DNA of 64,000 bases from Acetobacter sp. UBA5411. Its GTDB lineage: Bacteria; Pseudomonadota; Alphaproteobacteria; Acetobacterales; Acetobacteraceae. The notes beneath the pieces were generated by a model that made no database searches, was not told the DNA's origin, and worked only from the letters and a program-made list of their open reading frames with translations. Position 1 is the first letter of the stretch. Every line of letters begins with the position of its first letter. Positions 46,791-55,096 of this stretch are shown here, piece by piece. Position numbers and translations under genes: made by a program. The stretch spans positions 46,233-110,232 of the forward strand of contig NZ_DHNR01000034.1 of assembly GCF_002409645.1 (NCBI RefSeq), read 5' to 3'.

Positions 46791-49118
46791 ATGTCCAGCG
46801 CCCCTGCCTGCCGTTCCCCGTTCTCGCTTCGTACCATTCTGCTCTCAACACCACTCCTTGCAAGCATCTGTGTTCCTGAAAGCGCCTTTGCAGAACAGAA
46901 AGTTGCACAGGCCGCATCAAAGTCCCACACACAGAAAAAACCCCACCCGGGTATAAAAGCGCCTGCAAACAATGATGAGGCCGTGCATGTGACCGTCCGG
47001 CGTGGCGTAACGGGTGCCGGACAGCATGAAGCCCATTCCGAAACAGTTCTTTCCCGAAAGGAACTGCAGAACCGCAATATCCGTCAGATGACTGATATCG
47101 TCCGTATCGCGCCGAACCTGACCATCCAGCCGTCCTTTGGCAGCGCCGCCCTGAATTTCGCACTGCGTGGCGTCGGCCTGATGGATTTCACGCAGAACAA
47201 TACACCCTCCGTCATGCCCTATGTTGACGGCGTAGCGTATCCGATCAGCATCATGACGTCCGGCATGCTATTTGACATGGACGACATCTCCATCGCGCCC
47301 GGAGCTTCAGGTTTCACGCATGGCCAATCCACGACAGGCGGTGAAATCAATTTCCATACCGGTGATCCGACACCCCAGTTCCATGCGGGTGTCACGGAAG
47401 ATATTGCCAGTTATGGCAGAAACCGTGTGGAAGGTTTCGTTTCTGGCCCTATTTCCCGCTCGGTTTCTTTCCGGATTGCGGGACAGTCGCTGACGGGTGG
47501 CGGCTATCAGCATAATTCCAAAGGCGAAGGCTATGGTAACGCCGATATCGGCGCGCTCCGTGGCAAGCTGCGCTGGAAAATCGACGATGCCTCCACGCTG
47601 GATATCGGCGGTCACTGGACGACGGATCAGTCGGAGGCATCGTCGGGACACAACCTTTACAACAGTTATGGCGTGCCTGTTACGTCGAATCTCATGGAAA
47701 CGGAGTGGGGCCTTGATCCACGCTTTGCGAAAATCATCGGTATAAACGGAAACAACCAGAAGCCGAGAGAAGACAATATCTTCTGGGGCGCCAACGTTCG
47801 TTTCACTCGGGATTTCAACTGGGGTCGTCTGCGGACGATCAGCGCCTACGAAGCCGTGGACGAACATGAACTGACGAATCAGACAGACTCTGTCGCGTCC
47901 TATGGCAACATGTTCCGTAACAACCAGTCGAATGTCTTCTCCCAGGAAATCAAGCTGGAATCTCTCGACACGCATGCGCGTTTTCACTGGGAAGCAGGGA
48001 TGTATTACAGCCGCTCCCGCATGGCCCAGAATTTCTGGTACGATTCGTCGGACCGGCCGGGAACGACGCCCCTCAACCAGACGGCGTACCGTCAGAATCA
48101 GCAGAATTTCAATCAGTATGTGCAGCTTTCCTACCGCATTCTGCCAAAGCTGACGTTGATCGGCGCGATCAGTCATGAATCCGATGATCGCCAGATGCTG
48201 AACGTCACAAGCACCGACTACAATCTGAACACGGGAGCACCGACCAATGTTCAGAATTTTGGAAACTTCGGTGCTCTGACAAACCAGTTTGCAGGGCGCG
48301 TGGGTGCGCAGTATCAGTTCACACACAATATCATGGGCTATGTGATGTTCTCCCGCGGCTTTAAGCCGGGTGGTTTCTCGGCCAACATCACGCAGCAGGC
48401 CAGTCAGCTCAAACCCTTCAAGCCGGAACAGGTTCTCACCTATGAAGGCGGCTTCAAGACCATGTTGTTCGACCGGCGACTGCGCTTCAATGCTGCCGGT
48501 TTTTACTACGATTACCGTGACCAGCAGATTCTCGGCAGTATTCTGGTTCCGCCCTATGGCGTACTCGGCGGTTATGTAAACGCCCCCCGTTCCTATATTT
48601 ACGGTGCCGAGTTCGACATTGAGGCGCATCCTTTCCGCGGGCTCGTCCTGACGCAGAATTTCGGTTACCAGAATGGGGCTTATTCCCAGTTCCAGAGCCT
48701 CAACCGCAGCGCGACCACGGCGCAGTTCGCGGCGACGGGAGCCTGGTCACCCGTCAATACGAACTATGACGGCTATAACATGGGACTTGCCAATCTCACG
48801 CTTTCAGGAGCGGTCACCTATACATGGAAAGTTCTGCAAAACTACGAAATGACCTATGACGCGGACTACAGTTATCGCGGAGCCCAGACACAACCCCAGC
48901 ATATCGGCGATGGTGGCATTTACCGTGCGCCAGCCTATTTCCTCGTCAACTCCTTCCTGACCTTCGCAGCCCCCAAGCAGCATTGGTCCGTCACCGTTTA
49001 CGGCCAAAACCTTGCGGATCGCCGCTATTGGCTCTCGGGCGGAACACAGGCAACATTCTATGGAGTGATTCCAGGGCTTCCACGCTTTGTCGGCGCTAAA
49101 ATCAACGTCAGTTACTAA
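46791..49118 (+). CDS. TonB-dependent outer-membrane receptor
   Basis: A 775-residue outer-membrane active transporter. The signal peptide runs to about residue 35 (SICVPESAFAEQ, cleavage after FAE or AFA). The plug domain spans about 70-190 with RQMTDIVRIAPNLTIQPSFG and VDGVAYPISIM, ending with the GFTHGQSTTGGEI strand. A 22-strand barrel follows to the terminal VGAKINVSY, which ends in Tyr after a hydrophobic strand. The barrel includes SRGFKPGGFSANI and NLADRRYW, typical of FecA/CirA-type receptors. ATG at 46791 follows GGAGA. It heads a transport/dehydrogenase unit. Substrate unknown; the neighbours suggest a carboxylate. Confidence 0.9.
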   Translation: MSSAPACRSPFSLRTILLSTPLLASICVPESAFAEQKVAQAASKSHTQKKPHPGIKAPANNDEAVHVTVRRGVTGAGQHEAHSETVLSRKELQNRNIRQMTDIVRIAPNLTIQPSFGSAALNFALRGVGLMDFTQNNTPSVMPYVDGVAYPISIMTSGMLFDMDDISIAPGASGFTHGQSTTGGEINFHTGDPTPQFHAGVTEDIASYGRNRVEGFVSGPISRSVSFRIAGQSLTGGGYQHNSKGEGYGNADIGALRGKLRWKIDDASTLDIGGHWTTDQSEASSGHNLYNSYGVPVTSNLMETEWGLDPRFAKIIGINGNNQKPREDNIFWGANVRFTRDFNWGRLRTISAYEAVDEHELTNQTDSVASYGNMFRNNQSNVFSQEIKLESLDTHARFHWEAGMYYSRSRMAQNFWYDSSDRPGTTPLNQTAYRQNQQNFNQYVQLSYRILPKLTLIGAISHESDDRQMLNVTSTDYNLNTGAPTNVQNFGNFGALTNQFAGRVGAQYQFTHNIMGYVMFSRGFKPGGFSANITQQASQLKPFKPEQVLTYEGGFKTMLFDRRLRFNAAGFYYDYRDQQILGSILVPPYGVLGGYVNAPRSYIYGAEFDIEAHPFRGLVLTQNFGYQNGAYSQFQSLNRSATTAQFAATGAWSPVNTNYDGYNMGLANLTLSGAVTYTWKVLQNYEMTYDADYSYRGAQTQPQHIGDGGIYRAPAYFLVNSFLTFAAPKQHWSVTVYGQNLADRRYWLSGGTQATFYGVIPGLPRFVGAKINVSY

Positions 49119-49197
49119 AGGTCATGCGGATACGGCAACTTTTGACATGTGTCGTTTCCGCAATGACCCTACTCATCGAACACACGGAAAGGCGGCC

Positions 49198-50514
49198 ATG
49201 ACGATATCCGAGACCGTTGCGTCGATGCCCGCACAGGGCAGGTCGAGGCGCATGCCGGGCATTTTCATTCAGGTGGTCGTCGCCACCTGTCTTGGTGTGC
49301 TGACAGGCCTTTTCCTGCCCGAACTTGCCGGACAGTGCCGCTGGCTCGCCGATCTGTTTCTGCGCCTGATCCTTATGGCGGTTGGTCCGCTGCTGTTCTG
49401 CATTGTCGTCACCGGAATTACCGGCGCGGGCTCCCTCAGCGCCGTCGGCAGGCTGGGTCTTCGGGCCCTGATCTATTTCGAAGCCATGACGACCCTTGTG
49501 CTGCTTCTCTCGGTCGGAGCTGCCCTCCTGATAGAACCGGGGCGCGGTCTGCCTTTTGCTCCGACACCTGAAGACGCGCATCTGATCTCTTCCTATGCCG
49601 GTAACGCCCATCTTCTGCATGGACAGGGCGTGACCGGCTTTATCCTGAGTATCATTCCGCGTTCTCCCGTCGCCGCCTTTGCGGAAGGCAATATTCTTCA
49701 GATCCTTTTCTTTGCGATCCTGATCGGCTGCTGTCTCTCGCATGTTGGAGAAGCAGGTGCGCCGGTGACACGGCTGATCGAAAGCCTGTCGGTTGTCTTT
49801 TCCCGCATGATGCGGCTCATTATCGCCACCGCGCCACTCGGTGTCTTCGGAGCCGTCTCCGCAACGATCGCCCGGTATGGTCTGGACGCGATCGCGCATC
49901 TCGCCTCATTCGTTGTGCTGTACTTCGTCGCCATCGCCGTCTTCATCGTGGTGATCCTTGGCGGCTGTCTGTTTCTCTGCGGGGTCAATCCTCTCCGCTT
50001 CGCACGTCATTTCCGGGAAGAACTGCTGATTGTAACGGCGACGACCAGTTCCGATTCAGTGCTGCCGGGGATCATGGCGAAGCTGGAAGCCATGGGCGTG
50101 TCCCGACAGGTCGTCGGGCTGGTCGTGCCCGCGGGCTACTCCCTGAATCTCGACGCGCTGTCCATCTATCTCGGCCTTGCGGTTGTTTTTCTTGCCAACG
50201 TAACGGGGACACATCTCACCGCAATGCAGATGCTGTCGATGCTTGCCACGGCGCTCATCACGTCCAAGGGCGCTCATGGCGTACCGGGCATCGCCATCGT
50301 GGTGCTGGCGGCAACATTGGCCGCGGCCCCGTCCATCCCGGTTTCCAGTCTCGTCCTGCTGCTGGCGATCGACTGGTTTATCGGCATCGCTCGCGCCGTC
50401 GGCAATCTGGCGGGAAACTGCGTGGCGCCCGTTGTCATTGCAGCATGGAATGGCTCGCTTGATCGCGAGCAGGTCCGTGCCGCTCTCGCTCCTTCATCGA
50501 AAGCAGGTCTCTGA
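49198..50514 (+). CDS. DAACS-family symporter (dicarboxylate/amino acid:cation, DctA/GltP-like)
   Basis: A 438-residue inner-membrane sodium or proton symporter of the glutamate transporter fold. The C-terminal substrate-binding region contains the TTSSDSVLPGIMAKLEAMGV hairpin and VVPAGYSLNLDALSIYLGLAVVF, equivalent to the family's SSS hairpin 1 and NLDGT motif but with NLDALS. Substrate preference is therefore uncertain. The late VAPVVIAAWNGSLDREQ contains an Asn/Trp pattern in place of the usual VATxV. ATG at 49198 with GGAAAGGCGG is preferred over 49087, which overlaps the receptor gene. The next gene starts directly after the stop (TGAGTG). Confidence 0.88.
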   Translation: MTISETVASMPAQGRSRRMPGIFIQVVVATCLGVLTGLFLPELAGQCRWLADLFLRLILMAVGPLLFCIVVTGITGAGSLSAVGRLGLRALIYFEAMTTLVLLLSVGAALLIEPGRGLPFAPTPEDAHLISSYAGNAHLLHGQGVTGFILSIIPRSPVAAFAEGNILQILFFAILIGCCLSHVGEAGAPVTRLIESLSVVFSRMMRLIIATAPLGVFGAVSATIARYGLDAIAHLASFVVLYFVAIAVFIVVILGGCLFLCGVNPLRFARHFREELLIVTATTSSDSVLPGIMAKLEAMGVSRQVVGLVVPAGYSLNLDALSIYLGLAVVFLANVTGTHLTAMQMLSMLATALITSKGAHGVPGIAIVVLAATLAAAPSIPVSSLVLLLAIDWFIGIARAVGNLAGNCVAPVVIAAWNGSLDREQVRAALAPSSKAGL

Positions 50515-51558
50515 GTGACTAACGAAACACGCGTTCGGTATTATCCCGAAGAAATGCTCAAACACCGTGCGCAGACGCTGCTTGTCGAGGCAGGCGCACG
50601 GGCTTCCGACGCTGCCGAGACGGCGCGGGCGCTGCTGCATGCCTCAAGGATCGGCGTGGACAGTCATGGGGTCCGGCTGGCGGCTTATTACGCCTCACTG
50701 TTGCGGTCAGGCGGCCTCAACGCAGCACCGTCTCCACTCTATACACGGACGGCTTTTGCGACAGGACGGCTGGATGCCGACAGTGGTCTTGCTCACCCCG
50801 CCTGTTACCGCGCCATGTCCGAGGCCATGATACTGGCACGGGAAGCCGGTATCGGCGCTGTCGGCGTTCATCGTTCCACACATTTCGGGGCAGCGGGCGC
50901 TTACGCGATCGAAGCGGCGCGACAGGGCATGATCGGTCTGGTTGTGAGCAACTCGGATTCGGCTGTCTCCCTGTTCTCGGGCGTTGCTCCGTTTCATGGC
51001 ACCAACCCGATTGCCGCAGCCGCTCCGGTGCGTGATGCCGAGCCTTGGCTGCTCGACATGGCGACCTCGTCCATTCCGTTCAATCGCGTGAAACTTTATG
51101 AGGCGCTCGGCATTGATCTGCCCGCAGACGTTGCGCTGGATGAGCATGGCCAGCCGACGCGGGACCCACGGCACGCCTCTTTCCTCCAGCCGCTCGGCGG
51201 AGAAACGTTCGGCTTCAAGGGAGCGGCTCTGGCCGGTCTCGTTACCATTCTTGCAGCGGTGATGACGGGAGCCGACACGGACCCTGTAATGGTCGGCACG
51301 GATGCCGAGCAAACGGCAGAAGCACGCCAGAATGTCGGTCACTTTGTCATCGCCATCGACCCGGAACGCTTTATCGGGCGAGCCAGCTATGATGCGGCGA
51401 TGACGCGATACCTGAACCTGCTGCGTGCGGGACCATCCATCGATTCCGGACATCCTGTTCTGGCGCCGGGCGATCGGGAGTGGCAGGAAGCCCTTCGTCG
51501 TCAGGAGATCGGCATTCCGGTCGATCCGGAAACCCGGACAAGTCTTGGTTTGCCCTGA
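50515..51558 (+). CDS. Ldh2/malate-lactate dehydrogenase family oxidoreductase
   Basis: A 347-residue NAD(P)-dependent oxidoreductase of the sulfolactate/malate/ureidoglycolate dehydrogenase (Ldh2/MdlD) family. The N-terminal SRIGVDSHGVRLAAYYASLL and THFGAAGAYAIEAARQGM carry the catalytic His (HFGAA), and the NAD-site GVAPFHGTNPIAAAAP and LDMATSSIPFNRVKLYEAL are typical. Likely acts on a 2-hydroxy carboxylate or reduces a cyclic imine. GTG at 50515 is read directly after the symporter stop, so translation is coupled. Together with symporter, receptor and GntR regulator it suggests uptake and oxidation of a 2-hydroxy acid. The exact substrate is unknown. Confidence 0.86.
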   Translation: MTNETRVRYYPEEMLKHRAQTLLVEAGARASDAAETARALLHASRIGVDSHGVRLAAYYASLLRSGGLNAAPSPLYTRTAFATGRLDADSGLAHPACYRAMSEAMILAREAGIGAVGVHRSTHFGAAGAYAIEAARQGMIGLVVSNSDSAVSLFSGVAPFHGTNPIAAAAPVRDAEPWLLDMATSSIPFNRVKLYEALGIDLPADVALDEHGQPTRDPRHASFLQPLGGETFGFKGAALAGLVTILAAVMTGADTDPVMVGTDAEQTAEARQNVGHFVIAIDPERFIGRASYDAAMTRYLNLLRAGPSIDSGHPVLAPGDREWQEALRRQEIGIPVDPETRTSLGLP

Positions 51559-51568
51559 ACTCTCTGAC

Positions 51569-51595
51569 AGCCGGATATCTTCTCCGGCTTTTTTG
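51569..51595 (+). terminator. Rho-independent terminator after the dehydrogenase gene
   Basis: AGCCGGA and TCCGGCT pair around TATCTTC, followed by a T-run; flanking TGACA/TGTCA extends the stem. It ends the receptor-symporter-dehydrogenase transcript. Confidence 0.9.
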
Positions 51596-51647
51596 TCAGG
51601 ATCGCCATAATTTACCAGAAAATTACCTGCTGTTTGTAACTTCTCCT

Positions 51648-52493
51648 GTGATCCGCCTTACCGGGAGAGCTTTTTTGCCTGTTATACCTGTTTCTGGTCC
51701 CCCGGAGACCACCCACCGCATCACGTCGCATCTGACAGGCACGCACACGAGGCAAAGGACCGAGGCCAGCTTCTGTATCGTACCCCGTTTCTCACTCTCG
51801 ACATTGGCTGTTGCAGGCGGCGATCTCTGTCCTCCTCCGACCTTTTCGACTGGACGCACGACACTCCGGCGACGCCACAAGGAGCCTGTCTGGCTGCCGC
51901 TCATATCGGAAGGATGCAGAATAGCGGCTGAATTTCCACCAGATTGCCGTCTGGCCCTGCCTGTCGAGGCCGCCGACACGTTCCCGGATGATCTGCTGCC
52001 CCATCTGGCCAGCCTCCTTTCCGACAACCAGCTTGAAACCTCGAGGCTGGATTTTGAATTTACGGAAACGAGCCTCGCCATTGATAACGAGATTCTGATT
52101 TATTCACTCGCAGCCTTGCGGGATGCAGGGGCCGGGCTTGTGCTCTCGGGTTTTGGAACGGGTCTGACGAGTCTGTCCCTTCTGCGGGACCGAAGCTTTT
52201 CAGGGCTACTCACAGCCGTAAAGCTGGACCGGCATCTGTTCTGTCATGATGACCCGGCGCATCTTCAGGCAGGCCAGAGCATTGCCCGAGCCGTGGTGCA
52301 ATTGGGTGGTGATTTTGGCCTGAACACACGCGCCGAAGGCGTGGACACGCCTGAAACACTTCATTTCCTGCAGAGCATCGGCTGTCAGGAAGGGCGAGGA
52401 AACTGTCTTGGAAAACCGCAGTCTCTGACGGACTTTCTGAAAGACCTCAAGCCAGCCCGGTCAGGTGTGAGGAAAAGAAAACGCACATCGTGA
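51648..52493 (+). CDS. Degenerate EAL-domain protein
   Basis: The last 170 residues match the C-terminal half of an EAL domain (cyclic di-GMP phosphodiesterase fold): LDFEFTETSLA in place of the ExT motif, LVLSGFGTGLTSLSLLR in place of the catalytic DDFGTG, VKLDRHLF, RAEGVDTPETLHFL and GCQEGRGNCLGKP. The catalytic Asp pair is replaced by SG, and the N-terminal EAL motif itself is absent, so hydrolysis is improbable. It may bind c-di-GMP or partner proteins. The true start is uncertain: GTG 51648 is one option; upstream sequence overlaps the previous gene. The N-terminal 100 residues match nothing. Confidence 0.65.
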   Translation: MIRLTGRAFLPVIPVSGPPETTHRITSHLTGTHTRQRTEASFCIVPRFSLSTLAVAGGDLCPPPTFSTGRTTLRRRHKEPVWLPLISEGCRIAAEFPPDCRLALPVEAADTFPDDLLPHLASLLSDNQLETSRLDFEFTETSLAIDNEILIYSLAALRDAGAGLVLSGFGTGLTSLSLLRDRSFSGLLTAVKLDRHLFCHDDPAHLQAGQSIARAVVQLGGDFGLNTRAEGVDTPETLHFLQSIGCQEGRGNCLGKPQSLTDFLKDLKPARSGVRKRKRTS

Positions 52494-52539
52494 CAGTCAG
52501 GCGTGGACAGGAGGAGTCGCAGCTTTTAAGTCCCCGCTC

Positions 52540-53838
52540 ATGAAAAACGGCTCCTCCTCTCCTTCTGTCCGGCTGGGCATCGATTTCGGCACAACGAACA
52601 GCGTCATCGTTCTACGGAACGAGGACGGCGACACGCGTACCGTGCGCTTTCCAACGCCGGGAGGAGACACGGCGGATACATGCCGCACGCTTCTGGCGCT
52701 GTGGCAGGAACTGACGGGCGGACGGCGTCTGACCGAACGCGCCGTGGGAGAAGAGGCCGTTGAGGCGTATCTCGACGATCCGACCGAAACGCGGCTTATC
52801 ATGTCGATGAAGTCCTATCTGGCGCAGGCCAGTTTCCGTGAGACCCAGCTTTTCGGTCAGCGCGTTCCGCTGGAAACGCTGGTCGCCTCCTTCCTGCAGG
52901 AACTGATGAAGCTGGCGAAGCTGGCGCCACAGGACTGCGCCGTGACAGTCGGACGGCCGGTGCGTTTTGTCGGTGACAATGCCGATGACGATCTCGGCGA
53001 GGCCCGGCTGCGCGCCAGCCTTGCCGAAGCCGGTTTCCCAGAGATTTCCATCATGCTTGAACCGGAAGCCGCCGGATGGAAGTTTGCGCATCGCCTCAAT
53101 CATCCGGCAACGGTGCTGGTGGGTGACTTCGGCGGCGGCACAAGTGACTTCTCGGTTCTCCGGTTCGAGCCGGGAACGGCACAGCCTACACAGGCGCTGG
53201 GCTATGCGGGTGTGGGGCTGGCCGGGGATCAATTCGACACACGGATCATCGATCATGTTGTCGCACCGTTTCTGGGCCGCGACTGCACGTTCCGCATCAT
53301 GGGCGGTGAGCCGCTTCCCGTGCCGATCGAGTGGTACACTTCCCTCGCTCGCTGGCATCGCCTGTCGCTGATGCGGACTCCGCGCATTCTGAATGAGATT
53401 GCCGAAGTCGCTCGCACAGCCTCCCAGCCTGAACGGCTGATGAATCTGGTCGAACTGATCCGTGAGCAGAACGGACAGCTTCTTTATAATGCCGTCTCCG
53501 CCGCGAAGCGGACCCTGTCTTCCGAAGACAGCGCTGTGCTGCGCTTCTCGCAAAAGGGTCTCACAATCGAGGAGACAATCCAGCGCTCCGACTTCGAACG
53601 CTGGATCGCGCCCGATCTGGCGCAGTTCGGAGACGCCATTGATCTTGCCATTGAGCGCTCGAACCTGACACCGGACCAGATCGACCGTGTGTTCCTCACC
53701 GGCGGCACCTCGTTTGTGCCAGCCGTGCGGGAGCTGTTCATCCAGCGGTTCGGCGCGGACAAGGTTGAACTGGGTGGCGAATTCGTTTCCGTGGCGGAGG
53801 GGCTGGCGCTGGCCAACCCTCTCGCTCTGACGGCCTGA
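52540..53838 (+). CDS. Hsp70-like ATPase (YegD-type, no C-terminal peptide domain)
   Basis: A 432-residue actin-fold ATPase similar to YegD. Nucleotide-binding motifs are present: LGIDFGTTNSVIVL at residues 12-25, VGDFGGGTSDFSVLRF near 190 and VFLTGGTSFVPAV near 383. The substrate-binding C-terminal domain of DnaK is missing, and the ATPase contains a large insert around 255-290. Function in chaperoning or envelope assembly is not established. ATG at 52540 is preceded by AGGAGG at a long distance; start not certain. It is on the same strand as the following yellow-like gene, with 51 bases between. Confidence 0.85.
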   Translation: MKNGSSSPSVRLGIDFGTTNSVIVLRNEDGDTRTVRFPTPGGDTADTCRTLLALWQELTGGRRLTERAVGEEAVEAYLDDPTETRLIMSMKSYLAQASFRETQLFGQRVPLETLVASFLQELMKLAKLAPQDCAVTVGRPVRFVGDNADDDLGEARLRASLAEAGFPEISIMLEPEAAGWKFAHRLNHPATVLVGDFGGGTSDFSVLRFEPGTAQPTQALGYAGVGLAGDQFDTRIIDHVVAPFLGRDCTFRIMGGEPLPVPIEWYTSLARWHRLSLMRTPRILNEIAEVARTASQPERLMNLVELIREQNGQLLYNAVSAAKRTLSSEDSAVLRFSQKGLTIEETIQRSDFERWIAPDLAQFGDAIDLAIERSNLTPDQIDRVFLTGGTSFVPAVRELFIQRFGADKVELGGEFVSVAEGLALANPLALTA

Positions 53839-53889
53839 CAGAAATATCTTGCGCGTCTGGATCGCACCCCGAGGTGTTGTCAGAGGGAT

Positions 53890-55056
53890 ATGAACGGGGT
53901 GAAACTCTCGCTTATGAAACGGCTGCTTCTCGTCACCTGTCTGTCCCTGCCGCTTGCGCTGGCGATATTTTCCCCGTCTGCGCTGGCGGTTCCCATGCCG
54001 GAAAAGCCGGAAGCAACCGCGGCTGATCTGACGCCCGCCGTGACGTCGTCCTCCCAGATATGGGAGTCCGTGATTGCTCTCCCCGATGGCAGGCTGGTGC
54101 TGGAAGCGCCGCGCTGGCTGGGTAATCCGAACCCGCAACTTAGCATCGCGACAGTCGGCGGCACGCCCGCGCCCTACCCTGATGCGGACTGGAATGCGAC
54201 GGAAGGGGATCCGGCCAAACGGTTCGTGGCGCTGACCAGCATGACGCGGGCGGCTGATGGCACGCTCTGGCTTGTCGATAGCGGCGTCCCGGATCGGGAG
54301 GCCAAACCGGAAGCGCCTGCCAAGCTGATTCAGATCGATCCCGCCACAGGTCAGGTCAAACGCTCTTTCCCCGTTTCAGCCGATGCGCTGCGAGACGGCA
54401 GCATCTTGGCAGGCATCGCCGTGCATGAGCAGACGGCCTATGTCGCGGATTCGGGGGTGCCGGGGATTCTGGTCATCGACCTTGAGAGCGGGGTCGCCCG
54501 ACGTTTTCTCGATCACGTTGAAGGGCTGACCGCCAAGCGTCCGATCGTCACCCCCTCGGGCGAGGTCAAGGCGCGGGATGGGCGACCACTGGCCATTGAC
54601 GCCACCCTTGTCGCCATCAGCCCGGATGGACAATGGCTGTATGTGCAGTCCTATTGCGGCCCGCTTTATCGCATCGCCACGCGCCTGTTCGACGATCCGG
54701 ATTCGACGAACACCGCCCTACAGGAAAGCGCCACGCTCTGGTATAAAACCCATGCGCTGGGCGGACTTACGGTCGGTCCGGATGGCACGCTGTACTGGTC
54801 GGACGTCACCACGGGCAGCATCGACAGCTACACGCCGGGGCGGATTCCGCATCACCTGATCACCGATCCCCGTCTGAAATGGCCGGGTGGGCTGTCCCTA
54901 TCTACGACCCCGTCTGGCAACGCGCTTTTCGTGCCAGCCGCGCAACTTGATCAGGCCGCACGCTTTCAGAATGGACAGACGACGGTGCAGTGGCCTGTGA
55001 CCGTTTACAGCTTCCATGTTCCCGAAGACGCGACTTCTGACGTTCTTCGCAAATAG
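53890..55056 (+). CDS. Secreted yellow/MRJP-like beta-propeller protein
   Basis: A 388-residue exported protein resembling the major royal jelly/yellow family. The signal peptide is MKRLLLVTCLSLPLALAIFS then PSALA (cleavage near residue 33). The body contains the pattern SQIWESVIALPDGRLVLEAPRW, TLWLVDSGVPDR, IDLESGVARRFLDH and YVQSYCGPLYRIAT, ending FVPAAQLDQAA. Bacterial members are seen sporadically and have no fixed function; lactonase or sugar-binding activity is conceivable. Starts ATG 53890 (next to AGAGGG) and ATG 53914 are possible. It stands between the Hsp70-like gene and thrC. Confidence 0.8.
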   Translation: MNGVKLSLMKRLLLVTCLSLPLALAIFSPSALAVPMPEKPEATAADLTPAVTSSSQIWESVIALPDGRLVLEAPRWLGNPNPQLSIATVGGTPAPYPDADWNATEGDPAKRFVALTSMTRAADGTLWLVDSGVPDREAKPEAPAKLIQIDPATGQVKRSFPVSADALRDGSILAGIAVHEQTAYVADSGVPGILVIDLESGVARRFLDHVEGLTAKRPIVTPSGEVKARDGRPLAIDATLVAISPDGQWLYVQSYCGPLYRIATRLFDDPDSTNTALQESATLWYKTHALGGLTVGPDGTLYWSDVTTGSIDSYTPGRIPHHLITDPRLKWPGGLSLSTTPSGNALFVPAAQLDQAARFQNGQTTVQWPVTVYSFHVPEDATSDVLRK

Positions 55057-55096
55057 TCCCCTCCCCGCTTCGCTCCAGACCGGTTATAGAAAGCGC

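Noticed and set aside
47307..48629. A long minus-strand frame opposite the TonB receptor
   Set aside because: Same codon-bias artefact; the sense frame has plug and barrel motifs.
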